Below, piece after piece: positions 8,688-18,106 of a stretch of 64,000 nt of DNA (the stretch's first letter is position 1; each line of letters begins with the position of its first letter). This DNA comes from Vibrio tasmaniensis (GTDB lineage: Bacteria; Pseudomonadota; Gammaproteobacteria; Enterobacterales; Vibrionaceae), in assembly GCF_024347635.1 (NCBI RefSeq), contig NZ_AP025510.1, positions 2,294,001 to 2,358,000 of the forward strand, read 5' to 3'. The notes below the pieces were generated by a model, which was not told the origin of the DNA, made no database searches, and was given only the letters and a program-made list of their open reading frames with translations. The translations under genes were made by a program, and so were the position numbers.

Positions 8688-10957
8688 ACTACTTGCACCT
8701 CAAGTGCCTTTTGCTTACTGCCGATTTTCTTGAAGACGCGATACGTCACCACAAAACCACCAGCAATCGCCACCATCCACACAGCACTGCTAACTGGGTG
8801 AGCAGCGAAGTTTGCCGCTTGGTAATAGAAGGTCGCACCGAAGTAACCAAGTGCCATTGTCCAAACCGCGATAAAACGCGCAAACATCTGACCAAATTCA
8901 CGAACATAAGCCCCCATCGCAGCCACACAAGGTGTGTAAAGCAAGATTAGGATTAAGTAAGCAAACGCAGCGTGGCCTGATACAAACTTATCTTTCAAGT
9001 TACCAAAGATCGAAGTATCAACCTCTTGATCAGCAGCCACAGAACTAGAGTCAGACAAGTCACCCACTTCAATACCTAACGGATCTGAATAGCTCAAACC
9101 AGATAGATTTTCAGGGATAGTCATTACCGCTTCTTGCAGGCTTGCCGCTAAATCGAATTCAGCCGCTTCTTCGTCTGATGACGTCGTGTACAAGCTATTT
9201 AATGTACCGACAACCGCTTCTTTCGCAAAGATACCTGTGATGATACCAACCGTTGCAGGCCAGTTCTCTTCAGTAATACCAATCGGTTGGAACACTGGAG
9301 TTACAACTTGAGCCGCTTTAGATAGCACAGAGCTTTCGCTGTCTTCGTTGCCAAAACTGCCGTCCATACCTAATGAATTCAAGAAACTCAGAATTGCCAC
9401 TACCATTACGATGGTTTTACCTGCGCCAAGCACGAAACGTTTCAGCTTCTGCCAAGTTTTCAGCATCACGTTTTGCACGGTCGGCAATTCGTAATCCGGC
9501 ATTTCCATAACCAAGCTATCGCTGCTACCAGGATAGATAGTATTTTTAAGGAACAAGCCCGTAAATACAGAAGCCAGAATACCCATGATGTACAGAGCGA
9601 ACACAATGTTTTGTCCAGCACCAGGAAAGAATGCAGCAGCAAACAGTGCGTATACAGGTAGACGAGCACCACATGACATAAAGGGGGCCATTGATGCGGC
9701 GAGTTTACGTTCGCGCTCTTGGTCAAGAGTACGAGTTGCCATGATAGAAGGTACGTTACAGCCAAAACCCAGAACAAGTGGTACAAATGCTTTGCCCGGT
9801 AAGCCAATCTTCTGCATCACTTTATCCAGTACAAATGCAGCGCGGGCCATGTAACCTGAACTTTCTAGTACCGCTAAGAATAAGTAAAGCGCGGCAATAA
9901 CCGGAATAAAGGTCGCAACCGTTTGGATACCACCACCAATACCATCAGCAAGAACGGTGACTAGCCAAACCGGTAAGTGACCATCTAATAAGTGATGTCC
10001 GCCATCAACTAATATTGCTCCAACACCAATATCGAAGAAGTCGATAAACGCGCTACCGATATTGATAGAGAACATGAACATTAGGTACATGATGACGAAG
10101 AAGAAAGGAATCCCGACCCATTTATTCAAAATGAATTGATCGGCTTTCTCTGTGAAATTACGGCTCAGTTTGCCTTCGCTGCGACGAACTCGTTTACAAA
10201 GATCATGTAAGAAAGTGTATTTAGCGTCGGCAACAGCAAGGTCAATATCGAAATCGGCACCAAGACGCACACTATCAATTTGAGTGCGAGTTTGAGGAGC
10301 CAGTCCATTCAATACCAAGTAATCATTTTCTAAAGCACGAATCGCTAGCGCTCGGTGAGATACGTCAGCATCGTCAAATTGTGACTCAACAGAAGGAACA
10401 AGAGCTTCTAACGCGACATCGTAATCAATCGAGATAGGATCAAGACTCACACCTTGAACCAGAAGCTTATGCAAACGCTCTTTAAAACGAACCACTTGTC
10501 CTTTATCGTTTGCTGACAAGCTTAGAACCGGGCAACCTAGCTCTTTTTCTAGAGCCTTAAGATTAATCACCTGACGCTCACGCTTTAATACATCCATTTT
10601 GTTCAATACAACGATCATTGGGCGACCCAACTCTCGCAATTGTAATGTCATGTATAAGCTTCTTTCCAAACAGCTAGCATCAACAACATTGATGATCACG
10701 TCCGCTGGGTGAGTAAGCACGGCGCGTGATGCAATAGACTCATCGATACTGTTTGCATCATTACCACTGTCTAGTGCATAAATGCCTGGTAAATCCGTTA
10801 ACTGAAATTGATCACCAGCGTGCGAATATAAACCGGTTTTCTTTTCTACGGTCACACCAACCCAGTTACCAACGTGCTGTTTTGCGCCAGTTAATGCGTT
10901 AAATAATGTTGTTTTACCACTATTAGGGTTACCAACAGTAAGAACTTGATAATCCAT
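8684..10957 (-). CDS. feoB: Ferrous iron transporter FeoB
   Basis: FeoB is the inner-membrane Fe(II) transporter. The N-terminal G-protein domain shows G1 GNPNSGKTT (residues 8-16), G3 DLPGIY and G4 NKMD. The membrane half contains the two Gate-type regions, with CNVPSIMATR and the MSCGARLPVYALF segment carrying the key cysteines, followed by CVAAMGA near the C-terminus. At 757 residues it is full length. It starts directly after the feoA stop (no gap) and overlaps feoC by 4 bp. The operon is probably controlled by Fur through the box at 11198. Confidence 0.97.
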   Translation of the reverse strand: MDYQVLTVGNPNSGKTTLFNALTGAKQHVGNWVGVTVEKKTGLYSHAGDQFQLTDLPGIYALDSGNDANSIDESIASRAVLTHPADVIINVVDASCLERSLYMTLQLRELGRPMIVVLNKMDVLKRERQVINLKALEKELGCPVLSLSANDKGQVVRFKERLHKLLVQGVSLDPISIDYDVALEALVPSVESQFDDADVSHRALAIRALENDYLVLNGLAPQTRTQIDSVRLGADFDIDLAVADAKYTFLHDLCKRVRRSEGKLSRNFTEKADQFILNKWVGIPFFFVIMYLMFMFSINIGSAFIDFFDIGVGAILVDGGHHLLDGHLPVWLVTVLADGIGGGIQTVATFIPVIAALYLFLAVLESSGYMARAAFVLDKVMQKIGLPGKAFVPLVLGFGCNVPSIMATRTLDQERERKLAASMAPFMSCGARLPVYALFAAAFFPGAGQNIVFALYIMGILASVFTGLFLKNTIYPGSSDSLVMEMPDYELPTVQNVMLKTWQKLKRFVLGAGKTIVMVVAILSFLNSLGMDGSFGNEDSESSVLSKAAQVVTPVFQPIGITEENWPATVGIITGIFAKEAVVGTLNSLYTTSSDEEAAEFDLAASLQEAVMTIPENLSGLSYSDPLGIEVGDLSDSSSVAADQEVDTSIFGNLKDKFVSGHAAFAYLILILLYTPCVAAMGAYVREFGQMFARFIAVWTMALGYFGATFYYQAANFAAHPVSSAVWMVAIAGGFVVTYRVFKKIGSKQKALEVQVV

Positions 10958-11179
10958 TTAGATAACCTCGATTTGTTCTGCAATGCTTTCACGAATGGCT
11001 ATAGAAACACCTCTCACTTCAACTTGAAGCGGATCACCCATAGGTGCACGACGGATAAGTGTCACCTCGGTTTTTGGCAACATGCCCATAACCATTAGTT
11101 TTTTTCTAACGTCTGGTGTTAAACCTGTAAGTGCAACAATAGAAGCCGCTTTTCCTTGCTCTAGTTGTGAGAGTTTCAT
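10958..11179 (-). CDS. feoA: Ferrous iron transport protein FeoA
   Basis: FeoA is a 73-residue SH3-like cytoplasmic protein needed for FeoB function. The conserved pattern MGMLPKTEVTLIRRAPMGDPLQVEVRG, typical of the family, fills residues 31-57. It is the first gene of feoABC, with its stop codon abutting the feoB start. A Fur-type box lies 18 bp upstream of the start codon. Confidence 0.95.
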   Translation of the reverse strand: MKLSQLEQGKAASIVALTGLTPDVRKKLMVMGMLPKTEVTLIRRAPMGDPLQVEVRGVSIAIRESIAEQIEVI

Positions 11180-11197
11180 AAGTACCCAGTTCGAGAT

Positions 11198-11219
11198 TGA
11201 TAATGAGAAAGATTGTTAT
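11198..11219 (-). promoter_or_regulatory. Fur-type box upstream of feoABC
   Basis: The sequence gataatgagaaagattgtta closely resembles the Fur consensus (GATAATGATAATCATTATC), 18 bp upstream of the feoA start. Repression of feo by Fe-Fur is established in related bacteria; the site itself is predicted by eye. Confidence 0.7.
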
Positions 11220-11485
11220 TACCGACATGATACACGTACATACCCACAATTCTATTGTGTGAAATCAATGTTTTCGAAAATACACTCTCGTAAATTTCGT
11301 TAAAAACGTTTACGTCAAAAACGTCACTTTCAATAACCAATGAGAACCACCTCACTAGTACACGTCAACCAGAAAAAAATAAAACACCAATAATCAATAA
11401 CTTATAATGATGTCGGTTTTCTCACAGTCATCTGTCGTTAATTTTATAAGCAAAACAAGTCGCTACCCGTATAGTTACTCCATCG

Positions 11486-11504
11486 AAGAGAAACTCTTTC
11501 TCTT
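11486..11504. promoter_or_regulatory. Perfect inverted repeat at the tfoR promoter
   Basis: AAGAGAAA and TTTCTCTT form a perfect 8-bp inverted repeat around CTC. Its right arm runs into TTAAAT (11503-11508), the best -10 candidate for tfoR. It may be a regulator site, but this has not been shown. Confidence 0.4.
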
Positions 11505-11515
11505 AAATTTTATTC

Positions 11516-11612
11516 CAGAGGTGATGTGGCTTGCCATATCACTCCGGCAGCAAGCGAAGGTGTCATTGGCACCCGTGGTATAGTCCCCCCGGCTATACCA
11601 CGATATTTTTTT
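11516..11612 (+). ncRNA. tfoR: TfoR small RNA (chitin-induced competence regulator)
   Basis: In V. cholerae TfoR is a ~102-nt RNA made from the region beside feoA; it pairs with the tfoX 5' leader and activates its translation when chitin is present. Here, in the same place, the plus strand encodes three consecutive hairpins: 11521-11542 (8 bp), 11559-11573 (6 bp) and the terminator stem 11574-11602 (10 bp), followed by a T-rich tract. A -10-like TTAAAT at 11503-11508 puts the 5' end near 11515, giving ~97 nt. Identity is inferred from position, strand, size and structure, not from an alignment. Confidence 0.78.
11574..11612 (+). terminator. tfoR intrinsic terminator
   Basis: CGTGGTATAG pairs perfectly with CTATACCACG across a 9-nt C-rich loop, followed by a run of seven T. 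No protein gene ends upstream on this strand, so it terminates a noncoding RNA. Confidence 0.9.
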
Positions 11613-11664
11613 CTTCCTTTTGTTTTAACCCACAAACCTTTTTAAATTCCCCAACTATCGTTAT

Positions 11665-11741
<77 letters not shown>

Positions 11742-11749
11742 AGAAGCAT

Positions 11750-11779
11750 AAAAAAGCCCCAACACGAATGTCGAGGCTC
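11750..11779 (-). terminator. tfoS terminator with TTCG loop
   Basis: On the minus strand GAGCCTCGACA pairs, with a few G-T wobbles, with TGTTGGGGCTT around a TTCG tetraloop and is followed by six T. It lies 37 bp after the tfoS stop codon. Confidence 0.85.
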
Positions 11780-11816
11780 AAAGTATTTATCTATGTTGTA
11801 ACTGGACGTCCCTAGC

Positions 11817-14800
11817 TCACTGCTCTTCGTTGTTTTCAGCAAACTTAGATGGCGACATGCCAAAGTGATGTTTAAACCTTTGACTGAAATAGGAAGGGTC
11901 ATTGAAACCAGAATCAAACGCGACGTCTGAAATCCTCTCTCCCGCAAGTAACCGCTCGCACGCATGCTCTAAACGCACTTCATTCAAATGTTCTTTAAAG
12001 GTCTTGTTATAAGCCGATTTAAAACGTCTCTGTAAGCTTCTCTCTGACATGAACAAGTACTTAGCAGCATTTGCAGTACTGAACTCTGCATCGGCATAGT
12101 TTTCACTTACAAGCTGTGACACTCTGTTTTTCCACTCTTGCTCAGCACTTAACCTTTGTTGCTCCGTCGCTGAAACGGTAAGTTTAATGGTCTCAATCTG
12201 TTCAATTGTGCTAGCTTCCAAATTATCTAACACTTGATATTCAATCGGCCACGAAAGCTGCACCTTATTTTGAGAGTCCGAGACAAAGGCATTCAGTTCA
12301 CCACCGCTCTGGTTCATCAATAATGGTAACTTTTCGAGGTTTAGGTCGGTCGACTTTCCAGTATTGTCATTAATGCTTGAAGTCAATTTAGGGAAAGGCA
12401 TTCCATGGTCTCGAATCGTCACAACAAGGTGCTCTTTAACCTCTTCAACCAATACCACCATACTCTGTGACTTAAAATTTCTCTTAATGATACTAGCGAC
12501 TAGACTGTTGAAAATAATATCAAGATTAAAATACAGCAAGGATACATGTCGTTGTTTAGTTTCAACTTTAATATCCAGTTCAATACCGGCTTTGGCTAAA
12601 TCATCCTGCCAAGCTTTGAGTACCGCTTCTAGGATTAAAATTATATCGTAGCAAACCTTTCCCTTCCCTTGTGGCGTGTTACTCAACTGAGCCAAGCCAT
12701 TTTTCAATATCAATATAGGCGACTTACCTTGCTCATCATTCCAATTAGGAATCATCGCAGCAATATGATTAACTTCAGAAGAGAGTTCATTAGCAGTGTG
12801 TGACACAAGAGTACTCTTAACTGACAACTGTTTTTTTAACTGTTGATTGGTCGTGAGTAGTATTCGGCTTTGATGCCTCAGTTGATCTGTCTTTAATGCA
12901 ACTTGCGCTTTTAAGTGCCTATTGACGAAAGTGACGTAACGCGATCGCCAAAAAACCAAAGCAGTCACTACACCGATAAGCAGTAGCAGAGAGCTTGCTG
13001 CTGCCCAATTACTCAGGTACCAAGGTTCCGCAATAGAGAAGCTTTGGTTCGTTGACGTAAAGCGATAATGAGAATCCTTAACGGGTTTCACTTCCAGCGT
13101 ATAGTCCCCAGGAAGAAGGTGGTCGAGTGTTAGTAAGCCCCCTTCAAATTCACTCCAAGGTTCATCGTCGCTTAGTCGATACTCCATTGCAGGCGTGTAT
13201 GTCGCTGGTAAAATTCCAATCTTAAAACCGATTGATGAGCCGTAAGGAATTTCATCTAAATCAGCTGTCTTGCCACCGAGTGATACTATCTGCTGGTCGA
13301 CACTTATCTTGCTCAGCAATGCACGGCTATGAGGTGTTGTTGATACCAATAGCTCATTAGCTAATGCACTCACCACGCCATATCTTGAGCCGAAGAGAAG
13401 CCTAGTAGACTGGCTACCTTCGCTGTAAAACAGAGCACATGCACCTGCAGCCAATTCATTGGTGATCAAGCCGAATGGTGAGCCGATATGTTTATGCAGT
13501 TGCCCATCCAATCCGTAATAGCTAATACCTTTCGAAGAGCCTAACCACATCCCATTATCATCGCTAATTAAACATTTAGGACTGATATTTTCCTCAACAA
13601 GAGTGACCTCTTGAATAATAGAACTGTTATTAGGGATTCGATACACACCATAGCTACTCGCAAACCACTGGGATCCATCTTTCGCTTTTTCAATATCGAC
13701 CACTTTGCCAAGTCGCTCGCTTGAACGACTAAAACTAATTCTCTCATCAAGAAAAGAGTAGAATCCGTGATCAGTACCAACATAAATACGACCTTGTAAA
13801 CCTATATTGAGAGCGGTGATCTTTGCTGGCAAAAATTTATCAACTAACCAGTCGGTACCATAACTGGTCAACTTATTGGTTTCGATAGATAAAGAATAAA
13901 GGTTTTGTCCCGAGGTCATCCAAAGCATGCTATCCGCTTCAAGTGCAAAGTTTTCAACGGGTACACCTTCAATCGCTCTTGGTAGATCGACCTTTTCAGC
14001 CTCTAACGTATCAGTATTGAAACTAATAATACCTTCCGCAGTCGCTAACCAAATTGAAGAATCAAAGATCTCAAAGTCCTGTACCGGGTTAGAGTAAACA
14101 CGAACGGGGTTATCTTCACTTTGAGAATCAACCAAATAGAGACCTCTGGAAGAAGCAACCCAAGACAGTTGATCGCCAACAAGCTGTACTTTGTTTATCA
14201 CCACGCTACTCGAGTGCATACCCATTCCCGTTATTGGCGTTCTTGAGAATGTCCGGCTGAACAGTGAAAAGTATCGAATACCGTTGTTGGTCGCGACCCA
14301 CATTCCACCAGCATGGTCGTTAATTAGCGAGTATATTTTCTCACCCGGTAACGAAAAATCTTGATTATCAGCCTGTTCAAATCGTGTAACTTGTTCCGTA
14401 ATAAAGTTGTAGCTTATAAGACCATGCTCCGTCCCAATCCAGTATTGATCGGTCGTTTCAGCGAGAGAAAGAACATGCGAACCATGCACCCACTTCTCTC
14501 TCTTTGGGTTCGCGAGATCTATAATTACCGCACCATTCAATGTGCCAATGACTAACTCACGTCTTGCCACCGAAAAATACAGTGTCTCTATATGATTTTT
14601 TTTTGATGCACCGATATGAGTAAACTCTTGGCTATCGGAAAGGTACACTCCGGAACTGGTCGCAAGCACCCATTTTGACAGCACCCGCTCAGCATCGTTA
14701 ATCGTAATATCACTGCTATTGTTGTGCCGATACAATTTTAGAAGCGAGTAAGTGCTAAATTCTGAAGATTGAGTATTGTATGTATAGAAATTACTGCCAT

Positions 14801-15203
14801 CTGTAACCCAAATATAATCACCAGATGCACCAATATTCGCGATCTCAGCACCGGGGCTTAGACTAAATGCAAGTTCATTGCCGATTCCAGGGCTATGTCG
14901 GTACACCTCATTATCAAAGAAAGTCCAAAACTCATCGTTAAGAAACGCGACTTTTTCTGAAGAAAATTGCAAAAGGCTACCTTTTCGAGGGAATAGGGTT
15001 CGGCCATCATAAAAAAGTATTTTTCCATGCACATCATGAACCCAGAGTCCGCCACCTTCGCCTAAGTACAAATTTTTTGCCGCAAGGAAGTTCCCTTGTG
15101 CTTGAACGGGCAAAGGGTAGAAAACGGAGGGTGATGTATTTACCGCAAAAACGCTAAATGAAATGCTCATTAAGATGAACATTTTGAAAATAATTCGATA
15201 CAA
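11817..15203 (-). CDS. tfoS: TfoS, membrane-bound chitin-responsive AraC-type regulator
   Basis: TfoS senses chitin oligosaccharides in the periplasm and, from the inner membrane, activates tfoR, which leads to TfoX and natural competence (known in V. cholerae). Order of parts: signal-anchor (residues 5-20), a ~600-residue periplasmic beta-propeller with repeated WVATNNGI / WIGTEHGL-like blades, a Y_Y_Y domain (~650-710), one membrane helix (~733-755), a coiled coil, a degenerate histidine-kinase-like ATPase region (~850-985), and a C-terminal AraC helix-turn-helix (~1015-1125, SERSLQRRFK and DPSYFSQRFKHHFGMSPSKF). There is no receiver domain. The TTG start at 15203 follows AGGA at 10 nt; ATGs at 15182 and 15170 are alternatives. 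Confidence 0.9.
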   Translation of the reverse strand: MYRIIFKMFILMSISFSVFAVNTSPSVFYPLPVQAQGNFLAAKNLYLGEGGGLWVHDVHGKILFYDGRTLFPRKGSLLQFSSEKVAFLNDEFWTFFDNEVYRHSPGIGNELAFSLSPGAEIANIGASGDYIWVTDGSNFYTYNTQSSEFSTYSLLKLYRHNNSSDITINDAERVLSKWVLATSSGVYLSDSQEFTHIGASKKNHIETLYFSVARRELVIGTLNGAVIIDLANPKREKWVHGSHVLSLAETTDQYWIGTEHGLISYNFITEQVTRFEQADNQDFSLPGEKIYSLINDHAGGMWVATNNGIRYFSLFSRTFSRTPITGMGMHSSSVVINKVQLVGDQLSWVASSRGLYLVDSQSEDNPVRVYSNPVQDFEIFDSSIWLATAEGIISFNTDTLEAEKVDLPRAIEGVPVENFALEADSMLWMTSGQNLYSLSIETNKLTSYGTDWLVDKFLPAKITALNIGLQGRIYVGTDHGFYSFLDERISFSRSSERLGKVVDIEKAKDGSQWFASSYGVYRIPNNSSIIQEVTLVEENISPKCLISDDNGMWLGSSKGISYYGLDGQLHKHIGSPFGLITNELAAGACALFYSEGSQSTRLLFGSRYGVVSALANELLVSTTPHSRALLSKISVDQQIVSLGGKTADLDEIPYGSSIGFKIGILPATYTPAMEYRLSDDEPWSEFEGGLLTLDHLLPGDYTLEVKPVKDSHYRFTSTNQSFSIAEPWYLSNWAAASSLLLLIGVVTALVFWRSRYVTFVNRHLKAQVALKTDQLRHQSRILLTTNQQLKKQLSVKSTLVSHTANELSSEVNHIAAMIPNWNDEQGKSPILILKNGLAQLSNTPQGKGKVCYDIILILEAVLKAWQDDLAKAGIELDIKVETKQRHVSLLYFNLDIIFNSLVASIIKRNFKSQSMVVLVEEVKEHLVVTIRDHGMPFPKLTSSINDNTGKSTDLNLEKLPLLMNQSGGELNAFVSDSQNKVQLSWPIEYQVLDNLEASTIEQIETIKLTVSATEQQRLSAEQEWKNRVSQLVSENYADAEFSTANAAKYLFMSERSLQRRFKSAYNKTFKEHLNEVRLEHACERLLAGERISDVAFDSGFNDPSYFSQRFKHHFGMSPSKFAENNEEQ

Positions 15204-15381
15204 CTTTTATTAATCCTGAACAGCAACAACACATGAAATATTGGTTCTCGCAACGCTTGTTGCTGATTAACCATAAAGTGAGTTTTTTTGTGATTATTAT
15301 TATCTTTCTATTTTAGCTGAAATTGACAAAGGAGAAAGGAGGTTTGATATTTGTTGGAAGGTTTTATCTTAGCGGTCACGA

Positions 15382-15402
15382 AAATGCCGCAAAAAGCGGC
15401 AT
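15382..15402 (-). terminator. znuA terminator
   Basis: The stem ATGCCGC / GCGGCAT encloses a 5-nt loop, followed on the minus strand by TTTCG. It is 51 bp past the znuA stop codon. The T-tract is short, so it may be leaky toward tfoS. Confidence 0.65.
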
Positions 15403-15452
15403 GATTCATCAATTAACGAGAGCAAAGTGTCGTAAAGAATATTCGTTATTGA

Positions 15453-16343
15453 TTACTTTCCGCTCAAGCAACTTGTGTAGCTGTCTGTAAGTTGCTGAAG
15501 AAAATCAAAATAGCTTCCACTCTTCACTTCAACCTGCGAACCAACAGGGTCAAGTTGGCCTTGTTTAGCGTTACTTCCACGAGTCACCGATTCAATCACC
15601 GCTGGTGTAAATTGAGGCTCTGAAAATACGCATTGAACATTTTCACGTACCAAGGTCTTCTTGATAGCGATTAGACTTTTTGCGCCAGGTTTACGCTCAG
15701 GGCTTACCGTAAAGTGACCTAGATTATTCAACTCAAACTCTTGTTCGAAATAGCCATATGCATCATGGAATACGTAGTAACCTTTGTCTTTCACTGGCGT
15801 AAGTTGGTCATGAATCGACTGCTGTTTCTCTTTTAGAGCAATCAAGAATGAATCTAGGTTCTCTTGATACGCCATGGCGTTATCAGGGTCTGATTCAATT
15901 AGCTTAGCTGAGATATATTTTGCCGCTACCTCAACTTGATCGATACCTAACCAAAAATGCGGATCATGGCTACCATGGTTGTGTCCTTCATGTGCATCGT
16001 GGTCATGCTCTTCGTGTCCGAACTCTCGCAAATTAATGTCAGGGATCTCACTGATCTGGATAACGTTCTCTTTTGAACCAATCACCTTAGTTAAGAAAGC
16101 TTCTAGATCAGGGCCAAACCAAATCACCAGATCAGCACTATGAACTTTTTTGACATCCGATGGCTTAAGCGCATAATCATGCGGCGAAGCATTGCTGTTC
16201 ATCAACACATCCGGCTCACTAACGCCTTGCGTTAACTCTGTCACAATCATTTGAATCGGTTTAAAGCTTGTTAGAATAGTATTGGCACTTGCAACACTTG
16301 GCGCTAAAAGCAAAGTAGCAAGTATAAAAAATGAACGTGACAT
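15453..16343 (-). CDS. znuA: Zinc ABC transporter, periplasmic binding protein ZnuA
   Basis: ZnuA captures Zn(II) in the periplasm for ZnuBC. It has a signal peptide (residues 1-20, FFILATLLLAPSVASA). Likely zinc ligands are H54 in NASPHDYALK, the His after the charged loop in DPHFWLG, and H194-region YVFHDAYGYF. The histidine- and acid-rich loop typical of ZnuA is at residues 113-130 (GHEEHDHDAHEGHNHGSH). At 296 residues it is the usual length. It is divergent from znuCB, with a Zur-type palindrome between them. Confidence 0.96.
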   Translation of the reverse strand: MSRSFFILATLLLAPSVASANTILTSFKPIQMIVTELTQGVSEPDVLMNSNASPHDYALKPSDVKKVHSADLVIWFGPDLEAFLTKVIGSKENVIQISEIPDINLREFGHEEHDHDAHEGHNHGSHDPHFWLGIDQVEVAAKYISAKLIESDPDNAMAYQENLDSFLIALKEKQQSIHDQLTPVKDKGYYVFHDAYGYFEQEFELNNLGHFTVSPERKPGAKSLIAIKKTLVRENVQCVFSEPQFTPAVIESVTRGSNAKQGQLDPVGSQVEVKSGSYFDFLQQLTDSYTSCLSGK

Positions 16344-16382
16344 AATTCCTCGATAATAGAAAAGTAGCTTAGGCTTGAGGTA

Positions 16383-16401
16383 AATGTTACATTATAACAT
16401 T
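16383..16401. promoter_or_regulatory. Zur-type palindrome between znuA and znuCB
   Basis: AATGTTA and TAACATT form a perfect 7-bp inverted repeat with a 5-bp centre, matching the core of the known gammaproteobacterial Zur site. It lies 26 bp before znuC and 40 bp before znuA, suitable for controlling both. Confidence 0.85.
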
Positions 16402-16426
16402 AGCGAATTGCAAATGAGTTCTATTC

Positions 16427-17206
16427 ATGGATAATTTAATCCAACTAGATTCTGTGAGCGTCGAATTTGACGGTCGAAAAGTTCTAGACAACATCTCTCT
16501 TAATATAGAGCGCGGCAGAATCACCACCCTCATTGGGCCAAACGGTGCTGGAAAGTCGACATTAGTAAAAGTGGTACTGGGGTTACAAACCAAATTTTCA
16601 GGCACAATAAAAAAATCCAACAAATTGAGAATTGGCTATGTACCACAAAAATTAAAGCTCAATGATTCACTGCCTCTTAATGTAGAACGTTTTTTGAAAC
16701 TCACTGGTAAGTTTAGTCAGCAAGAGATCCTTGAAGCATTAAAACTTGTGGGTGCTGAACACCTTCAAAAAAGCAACATGCATCAATTGTCTGGCGGTGA
16801 AAACCAACGTGTGCTGATTGCGAGATCCTTGCTAAGAAGACCCGATCTACTGGTTCTAGATGAACCCGCACAAGGTGTTGATGTACAAGGCCAAATAGAC
16901 CTGTACGACCTGATTGATACGATTCGCCACCGCTTTGGTTGTGCCGTCTTTATGGTTTCACACGATTTACATCTAGTGATGGCAAAAACAGATGACGTGA
17001 TTTGTTTACAACATCACATTTGTTGTTCTGGCGCACCTGCTGATATTAAGCACCACCCATCGTATATAGCGCTCTTTGGTACTGCGACCCAAGAAACACT
17101 GGCGTTTTACCACCACCAACACGAACACCACCATCATGATCTCGCAGGTGAGCCTGTAACTGGCGGCGCGCATGAATGTTCAAACCATAAACACGGACAC
17201 CACTAA
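16427..17206 (+). CDS. znuC: Zinc ABC transporter ATPase ZnuC
   Basis: ZnuC is the cytoplasmic ATPase driving zinc import. Walker A GPNGAGKS is near residues 38-45, signature LSGGENQR near 122, Walker [11 protein letters not shown] near 143 and the H-loop in MVSHDLH. The last ~35 residues are a histidine-rich tail ([11 protein letters not shown], then [11 protein letters not shown]), typical of ZnuC and a possible zinc sensor or sink. The TAA/ATG of znuC and znuB share one base (TAATG at 17204-17208), so the two are translationally coupled. Confidence 0.96.
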   Translation: MDNLIQLDSVSVEFDGRKVLDNISLNIERGRITTLIGPNGAGKSTLVKVVLGLQTKFSGTIKKSNKLRIGYVPQKLKLNDSLPLNVERFLKLTGKFSQQEILEALKLVGAEHLQKSNMHQLSGGENQRVLIARSLLRRPDLLVLDEPAQGVDVQGQIDLYDLIDTIRHRFGCAVFMVSHDLHLVMAKTDDVICLQHHICCSGAPADIKHHPSYIALFGTATQETLAFYHHQHEHHHHDLAGEPVTGGAHECSNHKHGHH

Positions 17207-17991
17207 TGCTTGAGTTTCTTCTTCCCTCTATTTTAGCTGGCTTGGGCATTGCTCTAATCGCGGGGCCACTAGGTTCATTCGTAGTGTGGCGCAAGATGGC
17301 TTACTTTGGAGACACGCTTGCTCACGCTTCTTTGATGGGCTTAGCACTTGGCTTTCTGTTCAACATTAACTTATATTTCGCGCTGCTGATTTGTTGTTTA
17401 ATGCTGGCTGTGTTGCTAGTGACTTTACAAAAACAAAAACTGGTCGCGACCGATACCCTACTCGGTATTTTGGCGCACAGCGCTCTGTCTTTGGGTCTTG
17501 TCGCCGTGAGTTTCTTAGATAACGTGCGTGTTGACCTAATGAGCTACCTATTTGGTGACTTGCTTGCAGTGTCTCCGACAGATTTGGTATTCATCTATGC
17601 GGGTGCTGCCGTGATTGGAGTGGTACTTGCTATCTTTTGGCGACCACTATTGTCGACGACCGTTAACGAAGATCTCGCAGCGGTTGATGGCATCAACATT
17701 GATTTAATGCGTCTTATTTTGATGCTATTGGTTGGGATCGTGATTGCGGTAGGTATGAAGTTTGTTGGTGCGTTAATCATGACCTCACTACTTATCATTC
17801 CGGCAGCAACGGCAAGAAAATTCGCCAATACACCCGAACAAATGGCATTCCTTGCATCGGTAATTGGTTCTATCGCTGTGTTCGGAGGATTGAGCTTGTC
17901 TTGGTTCTATGACACACCGGCCGGCCCTTCTGTTGTTATCAGTGCTGCAGCAATGTTTATGTTATCTCAAATGGTTAGAAGCCGAGCTTAG
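17206..17991 (+). CDS. znuB: Zinc ABC transporter permease ZnuB
   Basis: ZnuB is the inner-membrane permease, with about eight hydrophobic helices over 261 residues, starting [20 protein letters not shown]. The ABC-3 family features [16 protein letters not shown] (residues ~36-51) and the AAVDGINID loop, which contacts the ATPase, are clear. It overlaps znuC by 1 bp and ends before a bidirectional terminator at 18029. Confidence 0.96.
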   Translation: MLEFLLPSILAGLGIALIAGPLGSFVVWRKMAYFGDTLAHASLMGLALGFLFNINLYFALLICCLMLAVLLVTLQKQKLVATDTLLGILAHSALSLGLVAVSFLDNVRVDLMSYLFGDLLAVSPTDLVFIYAGAAVIGVVLAIFWRPLLSTTVNEDLAAVDGINIDLMRLILMLLVGIVIAVGMKFVGALIMTSLLIIPAATARKFANTPEQMAFLASVIGSIAVFGGLSLSWFYDTPAGPSVVISAAAMFMLSQMVRSRA

Positions 17992-18028
17992 CGCTTATCA
18001 GTATGATCTCGTATCATTGAAAACATAC

Positions 18029-18060
18029 AAAAAAGGCTTGGTCAGTGACCAAGCCTTTTT
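18029..18060. terminator. Bidirectional terminator (znuB / sucD)
   Basis: AAAAAGGCTTGGTCA pairs with TGACCAAGCCTTTTT almost without a loop, with A and T tracts at the two ends. It separates convergent znuCB and the suc operon. Confidence 0.92.
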
Positions 18061-18106
18061 AATATCATTCAGTTAACTTCTATCTCAATCGATAAAAGCC
18101 AGCTGA

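Noticed and set aside
11817..15203. A new hybrid two-component regulator
   Set aside because: The domain order, gene position beside feo and znu, and the neighbouring small RNA match the described TfoS of V. cholerae.
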